In this document: in pieces, positions 18,470-26,208 of the stretch
Layout: the number at the start of each line of letters is the position of its first letter
How positions within the stretch are numbered: position 1 is the first letter of the stretch
Origin: Paraburkholderia ribeironis
Lineage (GTDB): Bacteria; Pseudomonadota; Gammaproteobacteria; Burkholderiales; Burkholderiaceae
NCBI RefSeq assembly: GCF_900019265.1
Contig: NZ_CYGX02000064.1
Coordinates: forward strand, 1-64,000
Length of the DNA stretch: 64,000 bases
Direction of reading: 5' to 3'
The notes under the pieces: model-generated
Database searches by the model: none
The model's input: the letters and a program-made list of their open reading frames with translations, nothing else
Told to the model about the DNA's origin: nothing
Made by a program: the position numbers and the translations under genes

Positions 18470-20248
18470 TCAGATGGCCGGAGCTGTCGACAGCTTGATA
18501 CCGAGGTTCTGATCCAGGTACACCGTCGGCGCATTGCCCGAGCCCGTGAAGTCGAACATGTTCATGATGCTGCCCGCGCTTGCGTCGAATGAACCGCCGC
18601 CCAGGCGTTGACCGCCGAGCCAGTTGTCCTCGATGAACTTCACGACGGACGCCTGGGTGATCGGCGTGTCGTCGACGAAGTTGACCTTCGCCCACGGCGA
18701 CACCAGGATAAACGGCGTGCGCGTACCCGGGCCGCAACGGCCGTTCACCGCGCCGCCGTTCACGCCTTGCGGCTGCACTGCGCCGGTTGCCGTGCACTGA
18801 CCGGCCGCGCTGAGGTTGTCGCTGCCCGCCACCGTCTTGCCGCCGGCCGATTGCTCCGTGGTGGAGTCGAACGACGAGCTGGTCGGCGCCTTGTAACGAT
18901 GGTCGTACCAGCCATCCGAATCGTCGTACGCGATGATCACGGCGGTGTTCTTCCAGTCAGGCTGTTGCTGCAGGAAGTTGATCACGTTCGTCACGAACGC
19001 CTGTTCGTCGATCGGGTCCGAGTTGCCCGGGTGGCCGTCTTCGACTGCCGGCGCCTTCAGGAAGTTGACCGACGGGAAGTTGCCCGCTTTCACCGCGGCG
19101 AAGAAGTCGTCGGTGTCGTACTGGTGGTGAACCGGCGTGGCGGTATTGTCGAGCGGATCGGTCGTGCCGATCACCGCCGTCGACGACGGACGCGTATGCG
19201 TGAGGTTCGCCGTGCTCGCGTAGTACTGGAACCATGCGTGGTGCTGTATGTAGTCGGTCTTGGTCGCGTTCAGCACCTGTGAGAAGGTCGAGCGCGCGCA
19301 ACCGGTCGTGCCGTTTGCGTTGACGGTCTGCAGGTTGAAGCCGCCCATGAAGCCGCCCCACGTGAGGCCCTTCGCGTTGAGCAGGTCGCCGATGTTCTTG
19401 TTGTTCGACGACATCGTGCCTGTCACTGTGCTGCCTGCCGCGGTCGTGCAGACGTCGCCCGTCGGGTCGAGGTCGCCGATCATCGTGAAGCCGCCAGCGG
19501 AGTCGGGGATCGCGTTGGCCGATGTGCCGCCCGTCACGATCACGCCGTTGTTCTGGCCGGATACCACGGCGAGCGCGCCCGGCGTCGACGGACCATACGT
19601 GTCCGTGTACGCGTTCTGGTTCATCGCGAAGTTCTGCGCGTAGTTCCACATTGCCGTGACCGTATTGCCGTCGAAATAGCCGAGCACCTGGCCCTTCGTC
19701 GCGAATGCGCCGGTGCTGCCGGCAATGGTCGAGTTCGACGCCGTGAACAACGGGAACGAGTCCATCGCGCCGTTGTTGTATGCAAGCTGTTCGGCGGCGT
19801 ACGCGTGATTCTGGCTCGCCGTGTTGGCTTGCGAGCGGTCGAGGCGGAACGGCAGCAGGTCGGCGGCCGGCAGGCCGAGACCCGCGATCGTCACGCTGCC
19901 GACCGTGCGGCCCGCCGTGTTCGGCGAGGTGGCCAGCGCGTTCGGGTTCGCCGCGATCAGGTTGTTGCTGCTCAGGTTGTTGACCGTCGGGGTGCCGGCT
20001 GCGGCGGTGAATTGCGGTTCGCCGACCGGATTGGACGCTTGCGGGTAGGTCGCGAAGTAGTGGTCGAACGAGACGTTCTCGCCGAAGATCACCACCACGT
20101 GCTTGATCGGCGTGGCGGTCGCGACGGCGTCCTGGGCGGACACCGCAGCCGTCGCCGTGGATGCCGGCGCGTTCACGCTATTGTTGCCGCACGCCGCAAG
20201 CGTCAATAGCGCGGCAAACGGGATGGGTAAGAGGGTTCTACGGAACAT
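18470..20248 (-). CDS. AcpA-like phosphoesterase lipoprotein (PF04185 family)
   Basis: A 592-residue protein with lipobox LTLAAC (Cys20), so probably anchored to the outer membrane or cell surface. The metal and nucleophile region of the phospholipase C/AcpA family is visible: KHVVVIFGENVSFDHYFATY (Glu57, Asn58, His63). TYGPSTPGALAVVSGQ holds the candidate serine nucleophile, and VIIAYDDSDGWYDH and TPFILVSPWAK follow. Family members release phosphate from phosphomonoesters or phospholipids. It is followed by the di-haem peroxidase on the same strand. Confidence 0.87.
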   Translation of the reverse strand: MFRRTLLPIPFAALLTLAACGNNSVNAPASTATAAVSAQDAVATATPIKHVVVIFGENVSFDHYFATYPQASNPVGEPQFTAAAGTPTVNNLSSNNLIAANPNALATSPNTAGRTVGSVTIAGLGLPAADLLPFRLDRSQANTASQNHAYAAEQLAYNNGAMDSFPLFTASNSTIAGSTGAFATKGQVLGYFDGNTVTAMWNYAQNFAMNQNAYTDTYGPSTPGALAVVSGQNNGVIVTGGTSANAIPDSAGGFTMIGDLDPTGDVCTTAAGSTVTGTMSSNNKNIGDLLNAKGLTWGGFMGGFNLQTVNANGTTGCARSTFSQVLNATKTDYIQHHAWFQYYASTANLTHTRPSSTAVIGTTDPLDNTATPVHHQYDTDDFFAAVKAGNFPSVNFLKAPAVEDGHPGNSDPIDEQAFVTNVINFLQQQPDWKNTAVIIAYDDSDGWYDHRYKAPTSSSFDSTTEQSAGGKTVAGSDNLSAAGQCTATGAVQPQGVNGGAVNGRCGPGTRTPFILVSPWAKVNFVDDTPITQASVVKFIEDNWLGGQRLGGGSFDASAGSIMNMFDFTGSGNAPTVYLDQNLGIKLSTAPAI

Positions 20249-20653
20249 CAGACTGGCTCCTGGTTCGACTCGCCGTTCAGCGTTTCCATCGACATGCGTG
20301 TGGATGTTCGCTGGGGGTTGTTGTTAGAAATACAGCTCGTGGTCTTACCGCAATAAAGCTGCGCGCATTGGACCATTCGTTGATTAACGTTTCGGGGCGC
20401 AAACATTACGTTGGCTCTCGGCTGCCATTCATTTGCATAACGGTTGCTGTCGTTGCGCTGACATCGCGGCGCGTGTGAAGCGCTTTTGCGCAACTGTGCA
20501 GCGTGCGTTGCGGCGCGTTTGACCCATACCGTTGGATGGTTTTCTTCAGGAGCAAATCACAGCGACGGATTTTTCGCGCTGCTGCGTTCAAGAAGAGACG
20601 GAGTCACTGCGGGAGCGACTGCGGGAGCCGCTCACCCAACCAGGCACGTTGCC
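20249..20653. other. Divergent intergenic region
   Basis: This 405-bp gap lies between the minus-strand AcpA-like gene and the plus-strand lipoprotein/ECF operon. It must hold both promoters. No clear -35/-10 pair, ECF-type promoter or palindrome could be assigned by eye. Confidence 0.35.
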
Positions 20654-20755
20654 ATGAAGACGCTCGTGATGATTCTGCTGGCGGTCTCGCTCGCCGGCTG
20701 TGTGGTCTACCCGGCGCGGCCGGTCTACTACCGGCCGGCGTTCGTCGTATATTGA
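20654..20755 (+). CDS. Very small lipoprotein (33 aa)
   Basis: The translation is a complete lipoprotein precursor: basic start MKTLVMILLAVS, lipobox LAGC (Cys16), then a Tyr/Pro-rich tail CVVYPARPVYYRPAF. No strong ribosome-binding site is visible. Such short VYP-type lipoproteins are common and often missed in Burkholderia-group genomes. It lies 100 bp before the ECF sigma gene and may be its first co-transcribed partner; its role is unknown. Confidence 0.6.
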   Translation: MKTLVMILLAVSLAGCVVYPARPVYYRPAFVVY

Positions 20756-20857
20756 TTGCGGCCGCAACGGCGCATCGTGCGCTGCGATTCATCGTTGGCG
20801 CGCACCGTTCGACCTGGTGCGCGTGCGACGATCCGTGTGAGGTGAGGTCAACGTGAG

Positions 20858-21460
20858 TTGCATCAGAACGCTCGAAGCTGCGCTGCGGAGCGTCACGCCT
20901 TGAGCGAACGCGATCCCGACGCCGAGTTGCTCGAACAGGTCGGCCGGCAGGATCCGGCCGCCGTGCGCTCGCTCGTCGCGCGCAAGCTGCCGCGTCTGCT
21001 TGCCTTGGCGATGCGCATGCTCGGCGATCGCATGGAGGCGGAGGACGTGGCGCAGGAAGTGTTCGTGCGGATCTGGAAGCAGGCGTCGCGCTGGCGCGAA
21101 GGCGACGCCAGATTCGACACGTGGATGCATCGCGTCGCGCTCAATCTCTGCTACGACCGGCTGCGCGGCCGGCGCGAGGAGCCGCGCGACGAGATGCCCG
21201 AAGCGGTCGATCCGGCCGCTCAGCCCGATGCCCAGTTCGAAGCGCGCGCCCGGCACGAACAGGTCCGCGCGGCGCTCGCCGGATTGCCGGCACGGCAACG
21301 CGAGGCGCTGGTGCTCACCTACTACCAGGAGATGTCGAACCTCGACGCTGCCGCCTTGATGGGCATCACCGTCGATGCGTTGGAAAGTCTGCTGGCCCGC
21401 GCGCGCCGCACGCTGCGCGCCCAACTGGCCGGCAGCGGCCTCACCAGGGACAAGTCATGA
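20858..21460 (+). CDS. ECF-family RNA polymerase sigma factor
   Basis: A 200-residue sigma-70-like factor with a region 2 core (ALAMRMLGDRMEAEDVAQEV, then FVRIWKQASRW) and a region 4 helix-turn-helix (LPARQREALVLTYYQEMSNL, then MGITVDALESLLARARRTLR). Regions 1 and 3 are missing, as in ECF factors. A TTG start near residue 15 with a better placed GGAG is an alternative. It overlaps the next gene by 4 bp (ATGA), so sigma factor, membrane partner and periplasmic sensor are translated together. It probably directs its own operon in response to an envelope signal. Confidence 0.9.
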   Translation: MHQNARSCAAERHALSERDPDAELLEQVGRQDPAAVRSLVARKLPRLLALAMRMLGDRMEAEDVAQEVFVRIWKQASRWREGDARFDTWMHRVALNLCYDRLRGRREEPRDEMPEAVDPAAQPDAQFEARARHEQVRAALAGLPARQREALVLTYYQEMSNLDAAALMGITVDALESLLARARRTLRAQLAGSGLTRDKS

Positions 21461-21873
21461 CGCCCGAAAGATTCCAACAGATCATTCAAGCGTACGGCGC
21501 CGATCCGCATCGCTGGCCGCGCGAGGAGCGTGCCGCGGCCGAGGCGTGGGCGCAGTCGCATCGCGCCGCGGCCGACGCCGTGCTGAGCGCCGCGGCCGAC
21601 CTCGATGCATGGCTCGCCGCCGACCAGCTCGAACCGCCCGGCGCCGCGTTGCAGCAGCGCATCGTCGAGCGCGCGCCGGTGCAGCGACCGACGGCGCGCT
21701 GGCGGCTGTGGTGGTCCGGCGCGGCGGTCGCCGGGGTCGGGCTGCTGGGCGGGGTGGCGGGCGCGCTCGCCGTGTCGTTCTTCGTGCTGACGGAGAGCGG
21801 GCCGGTTGCGCACGAGTCCTCTTATCTGACTTCGAGTTTTGGCGGAACCTCCGCCGATTGGAGCGGTGAATGA
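21457..21873 (+). CDS. Single-pass membrane protein, likely anti-sigma factor
   Basis: A 138-residue protein. The cytoplasmic part (1-85, MTPERFQQIIQAYGADPHRW) is Ala/Arg-rich. One membrane segment follows at about residues 88-112 (SGAAVAGVGLLGGVAGALAV), then a short periplasmic tail. The tail lacks a recognisable zinc-finger ZAS motif. Position directly after an ECF sigma gene and the topology support an anti-sigma role; the sequence alone does not prove it. Confidence 0.65.
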   Translation: MTPERFQQIIQAYGADPHRWPREERAAAEAWAQSHRAAADAVLSAAADLDAWLAADQLEPPGAALQQRIVERAPVQRPTARWRLWWSGAAVAGVGLLGGVAGALAVSFFVLTESGPVAHESSYLTSSFGGTSADWSGE

Positions 21874-22388
21874 ATGGCCGGTCATGGAGAGTCTTGCTGG
21901 CGGCGTCCCTGGTGCTCAATGTGTTTTTGCTGGGCGCGATCGTCGGGGGTGCTTATCAATGGTTCGCGGCGCATGGCGCGAACGCGCCGGTGCTGGCGCA
22001 ACAACGGGCGCTGCGTTTCGCGGCACAGACGTTGCCCGCCGAGCGGCAGCAGGCCTTTATCGACGGCCTGAAGAATGCGCGCCGCGATGGCCGGCAGTTT
22101 GCCCGCGAGGGCCGCGAAGGGCGTCGGGAAGTGTTGCGTCTGCTGGCGGCGCCGCAGTTCGATCGCGCGGCACTGGACGCCGCGCTCGCAAGCACGCGCG
22201 GGGCCGACAGTAACCTGCGCGCGCAAGTGGAGGGCAGCGTGGCGGATTTCGCTGCGACATTGTCGGCCGACGAGCGAGTCCGGTTCGCCGATAGCCTGAA
22301 GTCGCACGGACAGTGGCGCGAACCGCAGCCGGCCGCCAATCCACGGAAGCCGGCAATACCGGGGTTGGGCGCATCGGCGGACGAGTAA
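21870..22388 (+). CDS. Periplasmic heavy-metal-sensor-like (Metal_resist/CpxP-like) protein
   Basis: A 172-residue protein with an N-terminal membrane anchor (about 8-32) and a helical, Arg/Glu-rich periplasmic part. It carries LPAERQQAFIDGLKNAR and REVLRLLAAPQFDRAALDAA, similar to CnrX/CpxP-type metal_resist proteins. The start overlaps the previous stop (ATGA). Few Met/His/Cys ligands are present, so direct metal sensing is doubtful. It probably holds the membrane partner inactive until an envelope stress signal arrives. Confidence 0.7.
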   Translation: MNGRSWRVLLAASLVLNVFLLGAIVGGAYQWFAAHGANAPVLAQQRALRFAAQTLPAERQQAFIDGLKNARRDGRQFAREGREGRREVLRLLAAPQFDRAALDAALASTRGADSNLRAQVEGSVADFAATLSADERVRFADSLKSHGQWREPQPAANPRKPAIPGLGASADE

Positions 22389-22491
22389 GACAACGCGAAG
22401 AAATGCGAAAAGACGCGAAAAGATGCAGCCGGCCGCGACGGATTGCGGCGCGGCGGCCGTTTAAAGGCTATCCACTGCCGCAGAGGATGGT

Positions 22492-24156
22492 ATGACTCAC
22501 TCACCGAATCTGACTGCCGCGGCGATTGCGCTAAACCGCTTCGGCCTCGGCGCGCGTCCCGACGACACACCGCCCACCGATCCGCAAGGCTGGCTGCTCG
22601 CGCAGTTCGAGCAGTATGAACCGCTACCCACCGCTTGGGCGAGCCAACCGGGCTCGGTGGCGCTGTCGACCGAGCTGGCGCAGCAGCGCATGCAATTCGA
22701 GCAGCAGGCGCGGCAAAAGCCGGAAGAGGGCGCGGCTGGTGGTGCGAGCAGTGGCGTGAGCGGCGATCTGGCGGATGCGCGGAGCATGGCGCTGGCGGGT
22801 GCACGAACCCTTGCTCGAGCCAATGCTCAATCCATCTCGCAAGACAATCCTCAAACCAGCCCGCAATCCGCGACACAATCCGCTGCTCAGTCTGCAACTC
22901 AATCCGAAAAGCAAATTGCCAGGCATAACGAACGAAAAACCATCCGCGTCGAAATACTCGACATGTACCGTGCATCGGTCAATGCGCGCGTGACGAGCGC
23001 CTTGAGCACGCCGACGCCGTTCGTCGAACGGCTGGTGCATTTCTGGGCCAACCACTTCGCGGTTTCCACCGAGAAGCCGGGCGTCGCCGCGCTGGCTGGC
23101 TCATTCGAAGCGGAGGCGATCCGCCCACACGTGCTCGGCCGTTTCGAGGACATGCTGGTGGCCGTCGAACGTCATCCGGCCATGCAGCTGTTTCTCGATC
23201 AGCCCCGCTCGGTCGGACCGGACAGCGTGGCGGCGATACGCGCGGCGCAGCGCAATCCGGAGCGCAAACGCGGGCTGAACGAGAATCTGGCGCGCGAGAT
23301 CATGGAGCTGCACACACTCGGCGTGCGCAGCGGCTATAGCCAGGAAGACGTCACCGAATTCGCCCGTGCGCTGACCGGCTGGAGTCTCGCCGGCAATTCA
23401 ACGAACGCGGCCAATCCGGCTAAGGCGGCCAGCCTCGGCAACATGGGCAACATAGGCAACGCGAACGCGCACGCGATGCAACCGAACGCCGCGCCCGGCA
23501 CCTTCGTGTTTCGCGCGGCCCTGCACGAGCCAGGTTCGCGCACCATCATGGGACGCAGCTACGACCAGGCAGGTGAACAGCAGGCGCTCGCGATCTTGCA
23601 TGACCTCGCCCACGCGCCGGCGACGGCGCAGCATATCGGCGTCAAGCTGGCCCGGCACTTCGTCGGCGACAATCCACCGCCTGACGTGAGCGCGCGGCTC
23701 GCGAGCGCGTTCGAGCACAGCGGCGGCGATTTGCCCACCGTGTACCGCGCGTTGCTCGACACGCCGCAAGCGTGGTCGGCCACGGCAGTGAAGTTCAAGA
23801 CGCCATGGGAGTGGGCCATTTCGTCGATGCGCGGACTCGGCTGGCGCGATCCCGGCACGCTGCAGAGCGCGCCCATCCTCACGCAACTCGGTCAGCCGGT
23901 GTGGCGGCCGGGCTCGCCCGCCGGCTACGACGACATCGCCGCGAGTTGGGCCGCGCCCGATGCGCTGGTGCGTCGGGTCGAAATGGCGCAGCGCTTCGCC
24001 GCGCGGGTGGGTGACCGGCTCGATGCACGCTCGCTCGGCGAGACTCTGCTGGCCGGATCGCTCAGTGCGCCGACGGCCGCCGCCGTGTCGCGAGCGGAGA
24101 GTGTATCCACCGCGATCGCGCTGTTGCTGGTCTCGCCGGACTTTCAACGGAGATGA
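22492..24156 (+). CDS. DUF1800 domain protein
   Basis: The 554-residue protein has the family landmarks ALNRFGLGARPDD at the start, ERLVHFWANHFAVS near residue 182, ENLAREIMELHTLGVRSGYS and DVTEFARALTGWS near 260-300, and KFKTPWEWAISSMR. A low-complexity Gln/Ser/Ala stretch (about 85-145) is inserted early, and an Asn/Ala-rich insert follows near 305-325. DUF1800 proteins are almost always paired with DUF1501 proteins, and the biochemical role is unknown. No signal peptide is seen. It overlaps the next gene by 4 bp. Confidence 0.88.
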   Translation: MTHSPNLTAAAIALNRFGLGARPDDTPPTDPQGWLLAQFEQYEPLPTAWASQPGSVALSTELAQQRMQFEQQARQKPEEGAAGGASSGVSGDLADARSMALAGARTLARANAQSISQDNPQTSPQSATQSAAQSATQSEKQIARHNERKTIRVEILDMYRASVNARVTSALSTPTPFVERLVHFWANHFAVSTEKPGVAALAGSFEAEAIRPHVLGRFEDMLVAVERHPAMQLFLDQPRSVGPDSVAAIRAAQRNPERKRGLNENLAREIMELHTLGVRSGYSQEDVTEFARALTGWSLAGNSTNAANPAKAASLGNMGNIGNANAHAMQPNAAPGTFVFRAALHEPGSRTIMGRSYDQAGEQQALAILHDLAHAPATAQHIGVKLARHFVGDNPPPDVSARLASAFEHSGGDLPTVYRALLDTPQAWSATAVKFKTPWEWAISSMRGLGWRDPGTLQSAPILTQLGQPVWRPGSPAGYDDIAASWAAPDALVRRVEMAQRFAARVGDRLDARSLGETLLAGSLSAPTAAAVSRAESVSTAIALLLVSPDFQRR

Positions 24157-25316
24157 ATGCCATGCTGTCACGCCGCCAGTTTCTGAGCGTCGCCGCTGCC
24201 GCTGCCGGCGCTGGCGCGCTGCTCGTGTCGCCGCGCATCGCGTTCGCCAGCGTCGCCACCGATCGCCGCTTCGTGTTCGTGATCCAGCGCGGCGCCGCCG
24301 ACGGTCTGAACATCGTCGTGCCGTATGCCGAACCCGCCTACGCGACATTGCGTGGCGCGCTCGCAATCGACACGTCGAACGCGCCGCGTCTCGACGGCAG
24401 CTTCGCGCTGCATCCGGCGCTCGCGCAGACCGCCGCGATGTATGCGAACCACGAGGTGGTATTCGTGCACGCGGTAGCGTCGCCGTATCGCGACCGCTCG
24501 CACTTCGATGGGCAGAACGTGCTCGAGACCGGCGGCGCATCGCCGTATCAGATCAGGGACGGCTGGCTCAACCGGCTCGTCGCGCAGTTGCCCGCCACGC
24601 GAGAAAACGCGATCGCCTTCGCGCCGACCGTGCCGATGGCGTTGCGCGGCACGGCGGCGGTGAGCTCGTATGCACCCTCGGCACTCCCGCAGGCGCCCGA
24701 CGATCTGCTCGCGCGGGTCTCGCAGCTCTACGAGCAGGATGCGCAATTGCGGCCGCTATGGGAGTCGGCGATGACCACGCGTGGCCTCGCGGGCGCTGCC
24801 GGCGCGCGCCAGGATCCGGCCAGCCTCGGCAAGCTCGCCGCTGGTTTTCTGTCGCGCGAAGACGGTCCACGGATCGCGATGATCGAAACCGGCGGCTGGG
24901 ACACGCACAGTGCGCAGAACGCGCGCCTCGCCAACCAGTTGAAGGCGCTCGACACGATGCTCGCGGCGTTGCGCGACGGCATGGGTCCAGCATGGAGCAA
25001 GACCACCGTGCTGGTCGCGACGGAGTTCGGCAGAACCGCGGCCGCCAACGGCACGGGCGGCACCGATCACGGCACCGGCTCGGTGGCGATGGTGCTGGGC
25101 GGTTCGGTGCAAGGTGGACGGGTGATCGCCGATTGGCCTGGTCTTGCGCCGCACGACTTGTATGAAGCGCGTGATCTGAAACCGACTACGTCGCTCGATG
25201 CGTTGATCGCGGGTGCGGCGAGTGAAAGTCTCGGACTCGATCCTCAGCGCACGGCGGCGGCGCTGTTTGGACAGGCGAGGGCGGCGCGGCCGTTGACGGG
25301 TATCGTGCGTGGCTGA
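24153..25316 (+). CDS. DUF1501 domain protein with Tat-type signal
   Basis: A 387-residue protein. The N-terminus SRRQFLSVAAAAAGAGALLV is a twin-arginine export signal ending at SPRIAFA, so the folded protein probably goes to the periplasm. The DUF1501 core shows RGAADGLNIVVPYAEPAY, SPYRDRSHFDGQNVLE, IETGGWDTHSAQNARLANQL, ATEFGRTAAANGTGGTDHG and MVLGGSVQGG. The Asp/His pattern resembles the alkaline-phosphatase/sulfatase superfamily. A second ATG three codons in (24162) is an equally good start. It is the last gene of the ECF operon. Confidence 0.88.
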   Translation: MNAMLSRRQFLSVAAAAAGAGALLVSPRIAFASVATDRRFVFVIQRGAADGLNIVVPYAEPAYATLRGALAIDTSNAPRLDGSFALHPALAQTAAMYANHEVVFVHAVASPYRDRSHFDGQNVLETGGASPYQIRDGWLNRLVAQLPATRENAIAFAPTVPMALRGTAAVSSYAPSALPQAPDDLLARVSQLYEQDAQLRPLWESAMTTRGLAGAAGARQDPASLGKLAAGFLSREDGPRIAMIETGGWDTHSAQNARLANQLKALDTMLAALRDGMGPAWSKTTVLVATEFGRTAAANGTGGTDHGTGSVAMVLGGSVQGGRVIADWPGLAPHDLYEARDLKPTTSLDALIAGAASESLGLDPQRTAAALFGQARAARPLTGIVRG

Positions 25317-25323
25317 TTGTGGT

Positions 25324-25487
25324 CGATGAGTGGCTGATGAGTGGCTGATGAGTGGCTGATGAGTGGCTGATGAGTGGCTGATGAGTGGCTGATGAGTGGC
25401 TGATGAGATGGCCGATGAGTGGCTGATGAGATGGCCGATGAGTGGCCGATGAGTGGCCGATGAGTGGCCGATGAGTGGCCGATGAGA
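25324..25487. repeat. 11-bp minisatellite after the DUF1501 gene
   Basis: About 14 tandem copies of YGATGAGTGGC (two of them extended to 12 bp as TGATGAGATGGC) start 8 bp after the DUF1501 stop. Copies on the left begin with T and most on the right with C, so the array shows internal structure. A minus-strand open frame across it (repeating SATHQPLISH) is a by-product of the 11-bp periodicity. Confidence 0.93.
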
Positions 25488-25550
25488 ATCGGCGCGACCG
25501 TATGGTTACCCGATCTGAACTCGCCGCCGTGTCACCGATGCGACGTTCGC

Positions 25551-26093
25551 TTATCCAGCCGGGCAATCTGCAGGCGCACCGCTTTGAGGCGCATGCATCG
25601 CGTGCACGGACAACTCACCGACGCGATGATACCGACGGCCGTAGTAAATCAGTGCGTCACCGGCGCCTTGAGTATGCGCGGCCTTCACCGCGCAGAAAAA
25701 CACCGTGTGCGTGCCGACTTCGGTGACCGATTCGATCTCGCAGTCCAGCGACGCCAGCGCGCCATCCAGCACCGGTGCGCCGGTCACGAGGCTGGTCCAT
25801 TGCGCGGCGGCGAAGCGCTCGTCGAGCGGTAGCGCGTTGGTTGCGAAGTGCGCCGCGAGCGCCTGCTGCTCCGCGCTCAGCACGTTGACGCAAAGCTTGC
25901 CGTTGGCGCGAAAGGCCGCGTTGTTGCGGCTGCTGCGATTGATGCAGACGAGCAGCGTAGGCGGCTCGTCCGTCACGCCGCAGACCGCCGATGCGGTGCA
26001 GCCGGCGCGACCCGCGACGCCGTCGCTCGTGATGATGTTGACGGCCGCACCGAGTCCGGCCATGGCATCGCGGAAGCTGCGCTTGTCAAGCAT
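25551..26093 (-). CDS. Flavin reductase (FMN-binding split-barrel)
   Basis: A 180-residue protein of the flavin_reduct family. DKRSFRDAMAGLGAAVNIIT and AGRAGCTASAVCGVTDEPPT carry the flavin-phosphate loop, followed by LLVCINRSSRNNAAFRANG, FCVNVLS-type KLCVNVLSAEQQ and DCEIESVTEVGTHTVFF. It supplies reduced flavin to a partner oxygenase. It follows the monooxygenase gene by about 115 bp on the same strand, so the two form a two-component system. ATG 26093 has a GAGG ribosome-binding site; the frame is open further upstream without one. Confidence 0.88.
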   Translation of the reverse strand: MLDKRSFRDAMAGLGAAVNIITSDGVAGRAGCTASAVCGVTDEPPTLLVCINRSSRNNAAFRANGKLCVNVLSAEQQALAAHFATNALPLDERFAAAQWTSLVTGAPVLDGALASLDCEIESVTEVGTHTVFFCAVKAAHTQGAGDALIYYGRRYHRVGELSVHAMHAPQSGAPADCPAG

Positions 26094-26208
26094 GTGAGCC
26101 TCTGTTGAAAATGTTGCGCGCTGGACGGTACGCAGGGTACGTGCGAAACGTGCAGCCCGCGCGGCAGGCATGGCATGCTGCGCGAGAATCGACCGCGCGC
26201 ATGTGACC

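Noticed and set aside
25324..25487. CRISPR array
   Set aside because: Units are 11-12 bp with no spacers and no cas genes.
25186..25566. Minus-strand protein with repeating SATHQPLISH
   Set aside because: It exists only because the 11-bp repeat cycles through three frames; there is no ribosome-binding site, and it overlaps the end of DUF1501.
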